64,000 bases of DNA from Vibrio diazotrophicus (GCF_038452265.1 NZ_CP151842.1:2542001-2606000); one strand, 5' to 3'. Shown: positions 8,962 to 18,280, counted from the stretch's first letter. Made by a program: numbers and translations. The notes: a model not told the origin generated them from the letters alone.

Positions 8962-9705
8962 CTATTGACGCCAAAGGCAAGAACCACTCTTCGCGACTAA
9001 ATCTAAACGTTCTTGATGCGCTTCTATTTCATCGGCGGTAGCCATCAATACCTTTAGCGCTTTTCGTCCACTTTCTACTCGCTTAATCAATCCAGCACCA
9101 TTCTCGCCATCGGTTTGTGAGCCAGCGTTAAACTGAAGTGACGTTTGCCCACCAGTCATCAACAAATAAACGTCAGCAAGAATCTCAGCATCGAGCAAAG
9201 CGCCGTGAAGCGTTCGGTGCGAGTTATCTATGCCATAACGTTCACAGAGAATGTCCAAGTTGTTGCGCTTGCCGGGGAAGATTTTCTTCGCCATGGCAAG
9301 GGTATCGGTGATTTTGCAGATCTGTGCGGTTTTAAGTGAACAGCCAGCTAACTTAGAAAATTCATAGTCCATAAAACCGACGTCGAAGGGCGCGTTGTGT
9401 GCGACCAATTCAGTGTCTTTAATAAACTCTAGAAATTCTTCATGAACGTCACGATATTCTGGTTTATCAACCAAGAATTCATCGGTAATACCGTGAACTT
9501 CAACCGCTTCATCTTGAATAGGTCTATCCGGTTTTAGATAAACGTGAAAGTGGCGTCCGGTGAGTTTTCGATTGACGATCTCCACCGCACCGATTTCAAT
9601 GATTCGGTGACCTTCGTAATGTGGACCGCCTTCTAGGTTCATACCCGTGGTTTCGGTATCGAGAACCACAATGCGGTCGTATTCAGAATTGCTGCTAGTA
9701 TTCAT
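8962..9705 (-). CDS. dnaQ: DNA polymerase III epsilon subunit (3'-5' proofreading exonuclease)
   Basis: Proofreading subunit of the replicase. The DEDDh exonuclease motifs are intact: D16-T-E18 in VLDTETTGMN (Exo I), VAHNAPFDVGFMDYEF (Exo II) and HRTLHGALLDAEILADVY with the catalytic His and Asp (Exo III). The C-terminus RLDLVAKSGSCLWRQ matches the segment of E. coli epsilon that binds alpha (encoded here by dnaE at 18281-21760). Length 247 residues versus 243 in E. coli. It is divergent from rnhA with only 56 bases between starts, the arrangement with overlapping promoters known in E. coli. Confidence 0.97.
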   Translation of the reverse strand: MNTSSNSEYDRIVVLDTETTGMNLEGGPHYEGHRIIEIGAVEIVNRKLTGRHFHVYLKPDRPIQDEAVEVHGITDEFLVDKPEYRDVHEEFLEFIKDTELVAHNAPFDVGFMDYEFSKLAGCSLKTAQICKITDTLAMAKKIFPGKRNNLDILCERYGIDNSHRTLHGALLDAEILADVYLLMTGGQTSLQFNAGSQTDGENGAGLIKRVESGRKALKVLMATADEIEAHQERLDLVAKSGSCLWRQ

Positions 9706-9761
9706 AAGGATATATATGTCAGACTATGCCAAATGTGTGCGTAACCCAATAGTATCAAATC

Positions 9762-10226
9762 ATGAAGAAACAGGTGGAAATTTTCACTGATGGATCGTGT
9801 TTAGGCAACCCAGGCCCTGGCGGTTATGGTGTTGTTCTTCGCTACAAGAACAACGAAAAGACCCTAGCAAAAGGCTATAAGCTCACCACGAACAACCGCA
9901 TGGAAATGCTTGCAGCCGTTGTTGCGTTGCAAACGCTCAAAGAATCTTGCCATGTAATCCTCACCACGGACAGTCAGTACGTGCGCCAAGGTATCACCCA
10001 GTGGATCCACAACTGGAAAAAGCGCAATTGGAAAACCTCTGCCAATAAACCCGTCAAAAATGCGGATCTCTGGCAAGCGCTTGACCATGAAACGGCTCGT
10101 CACCAAGTTGACTGGCATTGGGTAAAAGGTCATGCAGGACACAGAGAAAACGAAATGTGTGACGAACTAGCACGAGCGGCAGCTGAAAACCCAACAGAAG
10201 AAGATGTAGGTTATCAGCCCGAATAA
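9762..10226 (+). CDS. rnhA: Ribonuclease HI
   Basis: Cleaves RNA in RNA-DNA hybrids during R-loop and Okazaki primer removal. The 154-residue protein has all catalytic residues at E. coli numbering: D10 in FTDGSC, E48 in NNRMEM, D70 in TTDSQYV, H124 in VKGHAGH and D134 in EMCDELA. A basic protrusion (HNWKKRNWKT) is present. It is divergent from dnaQ and convergent with the methyltransferase gene, which ends three bases beyond its stop codon. Confidence 0.98.
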   Translation: MKKQVEIFTDGSCLGNPGPGGYGVVLRYKNNEKTLAKGYKLTTNNRMEMLAAVVALQTLKESCHVILTTDSQYVRQGITQWIHNWKKRNWKTSANKPVKNADLWQALDHETARHQVDWHWVKGHAGHRENEMCDELARAAAENPTEEDVGYQPE

Positions 10227-10229
10227 CCG

Positions 10230-10964
10230 CTAATTTTCATCGTGTTTGATGCGGTAGTTTACTCCAACAGGAGAAAGCCGCCGTTTCAAGCGCCAGTGTG
10301 GCTTAATCGGTTTAAGTGGATAGGTACGCTTACGGGCAACAATAAAATACAAGCTACAAAACGTTGATCCAAAATCCCCTCTGCCATTTTCCAACCAAGT
10401 CCAGAATGTGCGGTACCTTTGCATCGGAAACAGTGCATATTGGTCACACTCAATCACCTGATAGTTCAGCAGCCCTAGCCAGTCCTTGACTCGATTTGGC
10501 GTGAACATTCGACCGCTCCAAGGCAAATTATTTTTGCGCCACGGCATTAAGCTCGCAAGACCCGTGAAACTGATCGGATTAAATCCCGTGATAATAATGT
10601 AGCCATCATCAATCAGTACTCTATCGACTTCTCGCAACATACGGTGCGGGTCACTACTATAATCGAGTTGATGTGCAAGGATTGCTGTATCGATGCTTTT
10701 TTCGAAGAAGGGCAAATCGAAATCATCGGCGATAACTGTATGCAATGGATTTTGTTTGTCCAAATGGACTTGATGTTGAATATTGCAGTTACAACTGGCA
10801 AGCTCGCAACTCAAGCCGCCCAGTTTTAGCATATGATAACCAAAGAGTTTCGGGCACCACTCATCGAGCCGTGTTTGGATAGACTCACTAACCCATTGAC
10901 CATTTTTCAATTGAGACCAAGAATGAGGCTTCTCAATTTTTTTTTCGCTGCGTGCTGGTTTCAT
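10230..10964 (-). CDS. Class I SAM-dependent methyltransferase (YafS-like)
   Basis: 244 residues. The central part reads as a Methyltransf_11 domain: DFDLPFFEKSIDTAILAHQLDYSSDPHRMLREVDRVLIDDGYIIITGFNPIS, i.e. post-I motif, motif II and the DGYIIITGFNP strand (written here as one region at about residues 78-132). Basic segments lie at both ends. E. coli has yafS between gloB and rnhA, the same neighbourhood. The substrate is unknown. It is divergent from gloB, with 37 bases between starts. Confidence 0.85.
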   Translation of the reverse strand: MKPARSEKKIEKPHSWSQLKNGQWVSESIQTRLDEWCPKLFGYHMLKLGGLSCELASCNCNIQHQVHLDKQNPLHTVIADDFDLPFFEKSIDTAILAHQLDYSSDPHRMLREVDRVLIDDGYIIITGFNPISFTGLASLMPWRKNNLPWSGRMFTPNRVKDWLGLLNYQVIECDQYALFPMQRYRTFWTWLENGRGDFGSTFCSLYFIVARKRTYPLKPIKPHWRLKRRLSPVGVNYRIKHDEN

Positions 10965-11001
10965 CGCTAACCCGCTTCACCAAGGTGACTGGAGACAACT
11001 C

Positions 11002-11760
11002 ATGTTACAGATCAAAAGCATACCTGCATTTAACGATAATTACATCTGGCTGATTCAAAATAGCGACAACCGTTGCGCTGTTGTTGATCCGGGCGATGCC
11101 ACGCCTGTTCTGGCTTATTTGGAACAACACCATCTCACGTTAGAAACAATATTAATTACCCACCATCATAAGGATCATATCGGCGGAATTCGCGAGCTTG
11201 CTAAGCAGTATCCGAATATCGAAATCATTGGCCCAAGTGATGACCCTGTTCCTTATTTGACCCAAAAAGTCACCGCTGGTGACCAAATTGAGTTGTTTGA
11301 TGAACGTTTCTGGGTGCTGGGATTACCGGGGCATACTTTAGGTCATATTGGCTATGCTGGTGATGGCAAGCTGTTTTGTGGCGATGTGCTTTTCTCTGGT
11401 GGTTGCGGACGAGTATTCGAAGGCACCATGGAACAAATGTTTACTTCGTTAGAAAAAATTCTAGCCTTACCAGAAGAGACCGAAGTGTATTGCGCTCATG
11501 AATACACCGCGAACAACATTGCTTTTGCGATTGCTGTTGAGCCAAATAACGAACAGTTACAAATTTATCGTGATGAAGTGATTCGTCTTCGAGCTCAAAA
11601 CAAATCCACCATTCCGACCACGCTAAGAAAAGAGAAATGGATAAACCCCTTCTTGCGTACAAGAGAGGCGAGCGTAATCAAGTCGGTAGCAAATCGCACG
11701 AAACAAAATGATCCTATATCAATATTTACCGCATTACGCGAATGGAAAAACGATTTTTAG
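11002..11760 (+). CDS. gloB: Hydroxyacylglutathione hydrolase (glyoxalase II)
   Basis: Hydrolyses S-lactoylglutathione to D-lactate and glutathione in methylglyoxal detoxification. The metallo-beta-lactamase metal motif THHHKDH is at residues 53-59, followed by GLPGHTLGHIGY, LFCGDVLFSGGCGRVFEGT and YCAHEYTANNIAFA, all typical of GloB. Length 252 residues (E. coli 251). GGAG precedes the ATG with normal spacing. Confidence 0.97.
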   Translation: MLQIKSIPAFNDNYIWLIQNSDNRCAVVDPGDATPVLAYLEQHHLTLETILITHHHKDHIGGIRELAKQYPNIEIIGPSDDPVPYLTQKVTAGDQIELFDERFWVLGLPGHTLGHIGYAGDGKLFCGDVLFSGGCGRVFEGTMEQMFTSLEKILALPEETEVYCAHEYTANNIAFAIAVEPNNEQLQIYRDEVIRLRAQNKSTIPTTLRKEKWINPFLRTREASVIKSVANRTKQNDPISIFTALREWKNDF

Positions 11761-11832
11761 GAATTTGCCACTTGTCAGGGTAATTAATAGACAAGTATTA
11801 TCACCAGCCATTTATTGAAAAGATTGTTTTGC

Positions 11833-13410
11833 ATGCGAGTAAAAACCAGCTGTCTGTTGGCTCTCTTATTGGCCGGGTGCCAACTTAACCAGACAGCAGA
11901 ACAAACCACACAAAACGACGTTGAAGTAAACACGCCTCAACAGCAAGTCACTAAGAAAAAGCCAACGGTAGCTTCGAAACCAGTACCCGTTGAACGCGTT
12001 GTTGAACCTGTCGTGATTACGCCACAAGAACAAGAAGATGTCTGGCAGCGCATTGCCATGCAACTTACTATGGGTATTCCCAAGCAAAAATCGGTCGACT
12101 ACTACCGCACTTGGTACCTGAAACATCCAAGCCATTTGCAAAAAGTGGCTGAGCGTGCACAACCATTCCTATACCTAATTACCGAGAAAATTGAGCAAAG
12201 AGGCTTACCGCTTGAGCTAGCCCTTTTGCCAATTGTAGAAAGTGCGTTTGATGCTTTTGCTTATTCACACGGTAGCGCAGCAGGTTTATGGCAGTTTGTG
12301 CCTGCAACAGGAAAAATGTACGGCCTTGAGCAGAACTTCTGGTACGACGGTCGTCGCGATGTTGATGCTTCAACCGATGCAGCTCTGACATACTTAACTA
12401 ATTTAAGTAAGCGTTTCGACGGTGACTGGCAACACGCAATCGCGGCTTATAATAGTGGCGGCGGTCGAGTTTCCAGTGCTATTCGTAAGAACAAAAGCTT
12501 AGGGAAACCTATCGATTTCTTCTCACTCGATTTACCTGAAGAAACCAGCGGTTATGTGCCAAAACTACTCGCACTTGCTGACATCATCGCTAATCAGGAA
12601 AAATACGGTATCCAACTTCCTGCCATTGCCAACAAGCCCGTGCTGAAGTTAGTTGATCCTCAGGAACAACTGGATCTTGCTATCGCGGCAAAATATGCAG
12701 GCTTGGATGTTAAAGAACTTCAAAGCTACAACCCTGCATACAATCAATGGGCTACCGCACCGAACGGTCCATTCCAACTACTTCTACCAGTCGATAAAGC
12801 AGACACCTTCCTAGCGAATGCAGCAAAGCACCGTGGAGAAGGAATGAAGTTAGTTCGATACAAAGTGAAAAGTGGCGACAGCCTAAGTGTGATTGCCGCA
12901 CATCACAACACCACAACTAAAGTGATTCAGACTGCGAATAATCTTTCAGGCAACGCTATCCGAGTTGGACAATATTTAATGATTCCAACATCGGTGAAAG
13001 ATGAGAAAGCGTATGTTCTGAGTGCTAATAACCGTCTGCAGAAAACCCAATCTATTGCCAGAGGCAAATACAAGCTGACTCATACTGTTGCCAGAGGTGA
13101 CAACCTATGGACAATCGCTCGTAAACACAATGTGTCGACCACTTCTCTGGCTAAATGGAACGGAATGGGGCCAAGAGATACCTTGAGTATCGGGCAGAAA
13201 CTGGTGATTTGGAAAAACAACACTGATGGCGCGATCATCCGCACTGTTTTCTATAAAGTGCGTAACGGCGATACACTCAGTGCAATAGCCAGCAAGTTTA
13301 AAGTGAAAACAGCAGACATAGTGAAATGGAATGACTTGTCTAATAACAAATACCTGAAACCAGGTCAGAATCTAAAACTCTATGTCGATGTCACTAAGGT
13401 TAGTGTATGA
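11833..13410 (+). CDS. mltD: Membrane-bound lytic murein transglycosylase D (lipoprotein with three LysM domains)
   Basis: Cleaves peptidoglycan glycan strands to 1,6-anhydro-muropeptides. The lipoprotein signal ends in the lipobox LLAGC (Cys16). The SLT domain has the catalytic Glu136 in LPIVESAFD, then GSAAGLWQFVPATG, the YDGRRD segment and AYNSGGGRV. Three C-terminal LysM domains follow at about 342-386, 415-460 and 473-517 (E. coli MltD has two). The open frame reaches back to TTG at 11815, but ATG 11833 leaves a compact lipoprotein signal and has a purine-rich stretch upstream. The stop overlaps the next start (ATGA). Confidence 0.95.
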   Translation: MRVKTSCLLALLLAGCQLNQTAEQTTQNDVEVNTPQQQVTKKKPTVASKPVPVERVVEPVVITPQEQEDVWQRIAMQLTMGIPKQKSVDYYRTWYLKHPSHLQKVAERAQPFLYLITEKIEQRGLPLELALLPIVESAFDAFAYSHGSAAGLWQFVPATGKMYGLEQNFWYDGRRDVDASTDAALTYLTNLSKRFDGDWQHAIAAYNSGGGRVSSAIRKNKSLGKPIDFFSLDLPEETSGYVPKLLALADIIANQEKYGIQLPAIANKPVLKLVDPQEQLDLAIAAKYAGLDVKELQSYNPAYNQWATAPNGPFQLLLPVDKADTFLANAAKHRGEGMKLVRYKVKSGDSLSVIAAHHNTTTKVIQTANNLSGNAIRVGQYLMIPTSVKDEKAYVLSANNRLQKTQSIARGKYKLTHTVARGDNLWTIARKHNVSTTSLAKWNGMGPRDTLSIGQKLVIWKNNTDGAIIRTVFYKVRNGDTLSAIASKFKVKTADIVKWNDLSNNKYLKPGQNLKLYVDVTKVSV

Positions 13411-14093
13411 ACCCGTCCAGTAATCCTTTAATTATGCTGGTGGATATATTCCGTTCACCTCAAGATTGCTTTGCTGCACTGTATGAAAGAAGTGCATGGG
13501 GATGGCAGCCATTTATTGTCCTGCTGATCACTCCGTTCCTATTCTGGGGAGCTTATTTCGCAAACGTCGATTTTGAAAGGCTTAAAGCTGGCTTATCCGC
13601 TCAGATGGAAGCGACGAATCCTGATCTCATTCACTTGCTGGAAGCTGATACTTTACTGGCGAGTGAAATTATCAGTGACGTTATGAGCCGAACTCTGACC
13701 ATTATTCTTCTGGCGCTTTGGTTTAACCTTGCAACCCGTCAAGGCTCGACAAAATTAGGTTTCTGGAAATGGTTTGCAGCAAGCTCAGTTGTCATTTTTC
13801 CAGCCGTCATCGGCGATCTAGCCAGCTATGCAAGCATGCTGTTAAAGCATGGACAAGTAATGAGCTACGCAGCCGATCTCAACAGTGTGAATGGCTTAAT
13901 TAAGCTGCCGTTAACCAACCCTTGGTCACCTTTTACCAGTTCATTCCCTCTGCTATTGCCTTGGTATATTTTCCTCGGTTATGCAGCGGTCATTACTTGG
14001 ACGCAAATAGAGCGCGCTCAGGCAATCGTTATTGCTACTCTGCCTTGGGTTGCTTACTACGGTATTTGGGCTATCACTATTGCAATAAGCTAA
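13407..14093 (+). CDS. Yip1-domain integral membrane protein
   Basis: 228 residues with about five hydrophobic helices (for example WQPFIVLLITPFLFWGAYF, the TLTIILLALWF region, and two near the C-terminus). The N-terminal pattern VDIFRSPQDCFAALYER...W is typical of the bacterial YIP1 family, whose function is unknown. Its ATG overlaps the mltD stop by four bases, so the two are translationally coupled. The 3' end overlaps the convergent yafD-like gene by 17 bases. Confidence 0.8.
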   Translation: MNPSSNPLIMLVDIFRSPQDCFAALYERSAWGWQPFIVLLITPFLFWGAYFANVDFERLKAGLSAQMEATNPDLIHLLEADTLLASEIISDVMSRTLTIILLALWFNLATRQGSTKLGFWKWFAASSVVIFPAVIGDLASYASMLLKHGQVMSYAADLNSVNGLIKLPLTNPWSPFTSSFPLLLPWYIFLGYAAVITWTQIERAQAIVIATLPWVAYYGIWAITIAIS

Positions 14094-14928
14094 AGCTAAG
14101 CAGTAAAGGGTTATGATCAGAAGCGTCCGATTCGGGCGCTTTTGCATTTTCTAGCTTTAAGCCCCGATAAAACACATGGTCCAACGCTAGGCCGCTGATA
14201 AACCGCACTCGGTTATCAGGAGAAAAACCGACCTCATTCAGCCCTAAAGAAGTCAGTACCTGCTTCATCACAGTCATTCTCTCTTCACTCCAGCTATTGA
14301 AGTCTCCTGCAACAATGACAGGGCCTGTATGCTGACTCAATTCATTGGCTAACGCCTGTAACTGAAGTTGGTATTCATCTGTGCCATAAGTGAAATTAAC
14401 AGCATGCAAATTCACGACCGCGAGCACTTGCCCGTTACTGAGAGGATATCGAGCGTAGATTCCCGATTTAGGAAGTCGTAACCAAGGTTCCATCTCTGTA
14501 TAACCACAGGCTAAGTTAGGTGTCGTCCGAGCCAGATTAATCACTCCCGCAGACTCCCCCATCACTTTAAAAGCATTGACTTGATTACCTTCCCACCCTT
14601 GCTCTGATAGCCACTGTTTTAACCCTGTGTTAAGGCTGGCTTCTTGCAGCAGTAGTAACTGCGCATCTGAACTTAAGCGAGTAAGTTCAGCACTCCAGCC
14701 CTCTCTGTTCTGCTTATAGATATTCCACACTAGAAGGCCCAGTTGACCTTGCTGGTCTAGAGGCAAAGCTTTGTCGTCCTGAAAACAAACTAATGGTTGC
14801 CCGACACTGTTTTCGCCGACAGTGATCAGTTGAGGGTGTTCTGGAATGTTAAAAACCAGCTTATAACCAGAGAAGACTATCGCTAGACAACTCAATAAGC
14901 CAAATAACAGCAAATAACGCTTTTTCAT
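14077..14928 (-). CDS. yafD: Endonuclease/exonuclease/phosphatase-family protein (YafD-like)
   Basis: 283 residues with an N-terminal signal anchor (YLLLFGLLSCLAIVFSGYKLV). The EEP fold motifs are visible: LVWNIYKQN, LLLQEAS (metal-binding Glu), VNLHAVNF, VIVAGDFNSWSEER, LDHVFYRGL and SDASDHNPLLLSF. The catalytic Asp/Asn/His set therefore looks complete. E. coli YafD belongs to the UPF0294 family, whose role is undefined. The 3' end overlaps the Yip1 gene and the coding region contains what looks like that operon's terminator (14121-14143). Confidence 0.85.
   Translation of the reverse strand: MKKRYLLLFGLLSCLAIVFSGYKLVFNIPEHPQLITVGENSVGQPLVCFQDDKALPLDQQGQLGLLVWNIYKQNREGWSAELTRLSSDAQLLLLQEASLNTGLKQWLSEQGWEGNQVNAFKVMGESAGVINLARTTPNLACGYTEMEPWLRLPKSGIYARYPLSNGQVLAVVNLHAVNFTYGTDEYQLQLQALANELSQHTGPVIVAGDFNSWSEERMTVMKQVLTSLGLNEVGFSPDNRVRFISGLALDHVFYRGLKLENAKAPESDASDHNPLLLSFSLLQ
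14121..14143 (+). terminator. Probable terminator of mltD-yip1, located inside the yafD-like coding sequence
   Basis: GCGTCC and GGGCGC (one G-T pair) flank the loop GATTC and are followed by TTTT. It lies 28 bases after the Yip1-gene stop, within codons of the opposing gene. Confidence 0.65.
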
Positions 14929-15002
14929 AACAAGTACAGGCTAGGCGTAAAAATCTTGGTGGAGGAAAGAAGATATCTGAATTTCATCTGCGATGAGATG
15001 TA

Positions 15003-15028
15003 AAAAAAGGAGCGTTCGCTCCTTTTTT
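15003..15028 (-). terminator. Rho-independent terminator after glnB
   Basis: AAGGAGCG and CGCTCCTT flank a 2-base centre, with T runs on both sides. It directly follows the glnB stop on the minus strand. Confidence 0.85.
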
Positions 15029-15367
15029 CTAAACTGCGTCTTCGTCTTCTTCGCCAGTACGAATACGGATAACACGCTCGACATCAGTAATGAAAATTTT
15101 ACCATCACCAATTTTGCCTGTTTGTGCAGTTTCGATAATAGTATCGACACATTGGTCAACAACATCTTCGTTAACAACAATTTCCAACTTCACTTTTGGC
15201 AAGAAGTCGACCATGTATTCAGCGCCACGATACAGTTCCGTGTGACCTTTTTGACGACCAAAGCCTTTGACTTCGGATACCGTCATACCCGTAATACCCA
15301 CTTCAGCTAACGCTTCACGAACATCATCGAGTTTAAATGGCTTAATAATGGCTTCAATTTTTTTCAT
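15029..15367 (-). CDS. glnB: Nitrogen regulatory protein PII
   Basis: Trimeric sensor of 2-oxoglutarate, ATP/ADP and glutamine status (through uridylylation) that controls NtrB and GlnE. The 112 residues closely match E. coli GlnB: MKKIEAIIKPFKLDDVREAL, T-loop EVKGFGRQKGHTELYRGAEY with the uridylylation site Tyr51, and TGKIGDGKIFI. An ATG six bases upstream is in frame but directly abuts the AAGGG ribosome site, so 15367 is used. Its modifying enzyme GlnD is encoded at 38333-40972. Confidence 0.97.
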   Translation of the reverse strand: MKKIEAIIKPFKLDDVREALAEVGITGMTVSEVKGFGRQKGHTELYRGAEYMVDFLPKVKLEIVVNEDVVDQCVDTIIETAQTGKIGDGKIFITDVERVIRIRTGEEDEDAV

Positions 15368-15448
15368 GTTCATCCCTTAAACTTGTATCAATGCTCGGCA
15401 TTATCCGCTAGCCCTTGAAAACAATCAAATAATTAAGTCGCTTTATAC

Positions 15449-15760
15449 TTACTTCAAACTTGCATAGTAAGCGGCTAAGTTAGCAATATCTGCATCGTTC
15501 AACATAGAAGCTTGTGCTTGCATTACAGGTGCAAGTCCACCAGTACGCTGACCCGCTTTATAAGCTTTAATAGAAGACACTATGTATTGTTCACTTTGTC
15601 CTTTGAGGTTTGGATATCCCGGAATAACCGCAATACCATCCGCACCATGACACGCTGCACACACCGCTGATTTTGCTTTACCAGCAGCCACATCTCCAGC
15701 GACTGCATTACCCGCTAGAAGTCCAAGACCTAAAACAACACTCAATGCTAATTTATTCAT
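15449..15760 (-). CDS. Small class I cytochrome c (c5/c553-like), periplasmic
   Basis: 103 residues with a clear signal peptide (cut after AVA, residue 21) and one haem site CAACH (Cys34, Cys37, His38). Met80 in GLAPVMQAQ is the likely sixth ligand. The sequence resembles monohaem cytochrome c4/c5/c553 electron carriers; partners cannot be told from context. It stands alone between glnB and tilS. Confidence 0.9.
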   Translation of the reverse strand: MNKLALSVVLGLGLLAGNAVAGDVAAGKAKSAVCAACHGADGIAVIPGYPNLKGQSEQYIVSSIKAYKAGQRTGGLAPVMQAQASMLNDADIANLAAYYASLK

Positions 15761-15831
15761 TGCTCTTCCTTATGTTATTGAATTTTCTTTTTATATCACT
15801 GCTACTACTAGGGTTAATTCTGGCACGAAAA

Positions 15832-17133
15832 TTAACGCTTGTCCCAAACCAGCGTGCAATCTTGCCCACTGAAATCACGATCAACAAACAAATTTGCCAC
15901 CGCAACCACTTTATCTTGATACATGAGTATCGGCGTCCGGCGTCTTAGCCAACTCGGCACACCGTATTCCTGAAAGAGCTTTTTCAACTTTCTTGAGCCG
16001 ATCCTTCCTACCGGACATGCACTTAATCCTTCTGGATTAAAGCTCACCCACAAATCTTCCACCCTTTCTGGCAGTCGAATTTCACCCTTATACTGAGTAA
16101 GATTCAAAACACCTAAGCCATCGGGCAATGGCAGATTTTGTTCAAGCAAAATTGGGCTTTTCCAGTCTGATATATCTCGACTCTCTTCAACACAATATAG
16201 ACGATTATCAAAACGGCGGATCTCTCGCTCGCCAAGTTTCAGTTTTGGATTAGCATCAGCAGTGGCCAAAGCGACTTCCTGCCAAATCATCTCTGTATGT
16301 TTACGGCTTGGCATCACCATTTGATGATTAGCCAACCATTGGCGGATGATTTGCCGACGTACACCATCACTTTTCGCGCTCAATGTATCTAGTTTCAAAC
16401 TTCCATCATAATGAAGTGCTTGTACAAGTTCATCTCGTAAGAGTTCATCAAGCAAAGCTTGTTGCTCAGCACACAACTCCGCACTACGTTGAACTGCTTG
16501 GTGAATCGATGGCCAACGCTGACTGAGAATAGGTGTGACTTGGTGACGAATGAAATTGCGCTCGTAGCGAACATCATCATTACTTTCATCGGTTACCCAA
16601 GTTAGATGATTCTTCGCCGCAAAAGCCTCTATATCAGCGCGTTTGACACTCAATAGCGGTCGTAACATCAAACCGTTTGAAAATGGCGCAGAAGGAGCCA
16701 TAGAAGCCAAACCTTTTGGCCCACTCCCTCGTTTAAGGGCGAGTAAAAAAGTCTCTATCTGATCATCTGCGTGCTGACCTAAAAGCAGTACATCATTCGC
16801 TTGCACATGTTTAGCTAACACCGCATAGCGAGCATCGCGAGCAAGCTTTTCAATACTCTCTCCGCATTGAGTATCCAGATGCACTCGTTCTACAGTCAAA
16901 GGGATAGCAGAGTCATCGCACCATGCCTGACAACACTCAGCCCAATGATCTGCATTGCTGCTCAAACCATGATGAACATGTACCGCCGCAATTGATGCGC
17001 CGAATTCATCGCGAAAACGTGCGAGCAGCGACAACAGAACACGAGAATCAACACCACCACTCAAAGCGAGTACAAAACGGCGGGAAGAGTATGCATTCAA
17101 CTGTTGGCAAAAGTGAGAGTACAAATCGAGCAT
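15832..17133 (-). CDS. tilS: tRNA(Ile)-lysidine synthase
   Basis: Modifies C34 of tRNA-Ile(CAU) to lysidine, changing both codon recognition and charging from Met to Ile. The PP-loop is SGGVDS at residues 25-30, followed by HVHHGLSSNADHWAECC, LLLGQHADDQIETFLLAL and SNDDVRYERNFIRHQV. The TilS substrate-binding and C-terminal domains (KLKKLFQEYGVPSWLRRRTPI) are present. 433 residues, as in E. coli. The frame opens upstream to 17226, but the conserved start MLDLYSHF is at 17133. Confidence 0.96.
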   Translation of the reverse strand: MLDLYSHFCQQLNAYSSRRFVLALSGGVDSRVLLSLLARFRDEFGASIAAVHVHHGLSSNADHWAECCQAWCDDSAIPLTVERVHLDTQCGESIEKLARDARYAVLAKHVQANDVLLLGQHADDQIETFLLALKRGSGPKGLASMAPSAPFSNGLMLRPLLSVKRADIEAFAAKNHLTWVTDESNDDVRYERNFIRHQVTPILSQRWPSIHQAVQRSAELCAEQQALLDELLRDELVQALHYDGSLKLDTLSAKSDGVRRQIIRQWLANHQMVMPSRKHTEMIWQEVALATADANPKLKLGEREIRRFDNRLYCVEESRDISDWKSPILLEQNLPLPDGLGVLNLTQYKGEIRLPERVEDLWVSFNPEGLSACPVGRIGSRKLKKLFQEYGVPSWLRRRTPILMYQDKVVAVANLFVDRDFSGQDCTLVWDKR

Positions 17134-17203
17134 AGTAGGTTTATCAACCAGTAAGGCTATCAATAAGAAACTGGGGTTAAGTGTAACGTTAAGCCAGATA
17201 AAC

Positions 17204-17232
17204 AAAAAGGGTTGGAATGAATCCAACCCTTT
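17204..17232 (-). terminator. Rho-independent terminator after accA
   Basis: GGGTTGGA and TCCAACCC form the stem; on the minus strand it is followed by TTTTTG. It separates accA from tilS. Confidence 0.85.
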
Positions 17233-17275
17233 AGCAAAACAATCAGCTTTAGTTGTTACTTGTTCAGAGCAGCGA

Positions 17276-18235
17276 TTAGCAGTAACCGTAGCTCAGTAGA
17301 CGTTGGTAGCGGCGCTCAAGTAGAGAATCTGTATCCAGAATTTCTAGATCCGCTAACTGACGTAGTAGTGTTGCTTTCATGTTCGCAGCCGTCTCTTCGT
17401 GGTTACGATGCGCACCACCTAGAGGCTCTTCAATGATTTCATCAATCAGTTCTAGCTCTTTCAAGCGAGGAGCAACCAGCCCCATAGCTTCAGCAGCTTG
17501 TGGTGCTTTATCTGAATCACGCCATAAGATTGATGCACAACCTTCTGGAGAAATTACTGAATACGTAGAGTATTGAAGCATGTTTACGTAATCACCCACA
17601 CCGATAGCCAGTGCACCACCAGAACCGCCTTCACCGACAACGTTACAGATAACAGGTACTTTCAAACCTGACATCACTTTGAGGTTTTTAGCGATAGCTT
17701 CAGACTGACCACGCTCTTCTGCACCAACACCTGGGTATGCACCAGCAGTGTCAATAAAAGTAATGATTGGCATGTTAAAACGCTCAGCCATTTCCATCAA
17801 ACGCAGTGCCTTACGGTAACCTTCAGGCTTTGGCATACCGAAGTTACGTTTTACTTTCTCACGAGTTTCGCGACCTTTTTGATGACCAATAATCATCACA
17901 GGACGGTCTTCTAAACGAGCGATACCACCAACGATAGCTTTGTCATCTGCAAAAGCGCGGTCACCCGCTAGTTCATCAAACTCAGTGAAGACATGTTCAA
18001 TATAATCAAGCGTGTAAGGACGCTTTGGATGACGCGCCAATTGCGCTACTTGCCATGCACCTAAGTCGCCAAAAATTTTCTTTTTCAGCTCTAAGCTTTT
18101 CTTTTCTAGTTGTGCAATTTCTTTGTCGAGGTCAACTGAGTCGTTACCACCGTGACGAGACATGTCACGCAGTGCCTGAATTTTAGCTTCAAGTTCGGCA
18201 ATTGGTTTTTCAAAATCTAGAAAATTTAGGCTCAT
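17276..18235 (-). CDS. accA: Acetyl-CoA carboxylase carboxyltransferase subunit alpha
   Basis: With AccD it transfers CO2 from carboxybiotin to acetyl-CoA, the first committed step of fatty acid synthesis. The 319-residue protein starts MSLNFLDFEKPIAELEAKI and contains FGMPKPEGYRKALRLMEMAE, PIITFIDTAGAYPGVGAEERG, and GEGGSGGALAIGVGD, all hallmark AccA segments. It lies 45 bases downstream of dnaE, the same order as in E. coli. Confidence 0.98.
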   Translation of the reverse strand: MSLNFLDFEKPIAELEAKIQALRDMSRHGGNDSVDLDKEIAQLEKKSLELKKKIFGDLGAWQVAQLARHPKRPYTLDYIEHVFTEFDELAGDRAFADDKAIVGGIARLEDRPVMIIGHQKGRETREKVKRNFGMPKPEGYRKALRLMEMAERFNMPIITFIDTAGAYPGVGAEERGQSEAIAKNLKVMSGLKVPVICNVVGEGGSGGALAIGVGDYVNMLQYSTYSVISPEGCASILWRDSDKAPQAAEAMGLVAPRLKELELIDEIIEEPLGGAHRNHEETAANMKATLLRQLADLEILDTDSLLERRYQRLLSYGYC

Positions 18236-18280
18236 CTACCTATCCTTTTTTACTCAGCTTGCCCTTGGCGTCGCTGAATT

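Noticed and set aside
15673..15948. 91-codon open frame on the plus strand with a hydrophobic stretch
   Set aside because: It lies antisense to the cytochrome c and tilS genes and has no ribosome site; the hydrophobic run comes from AT-rich intergenic DNA.
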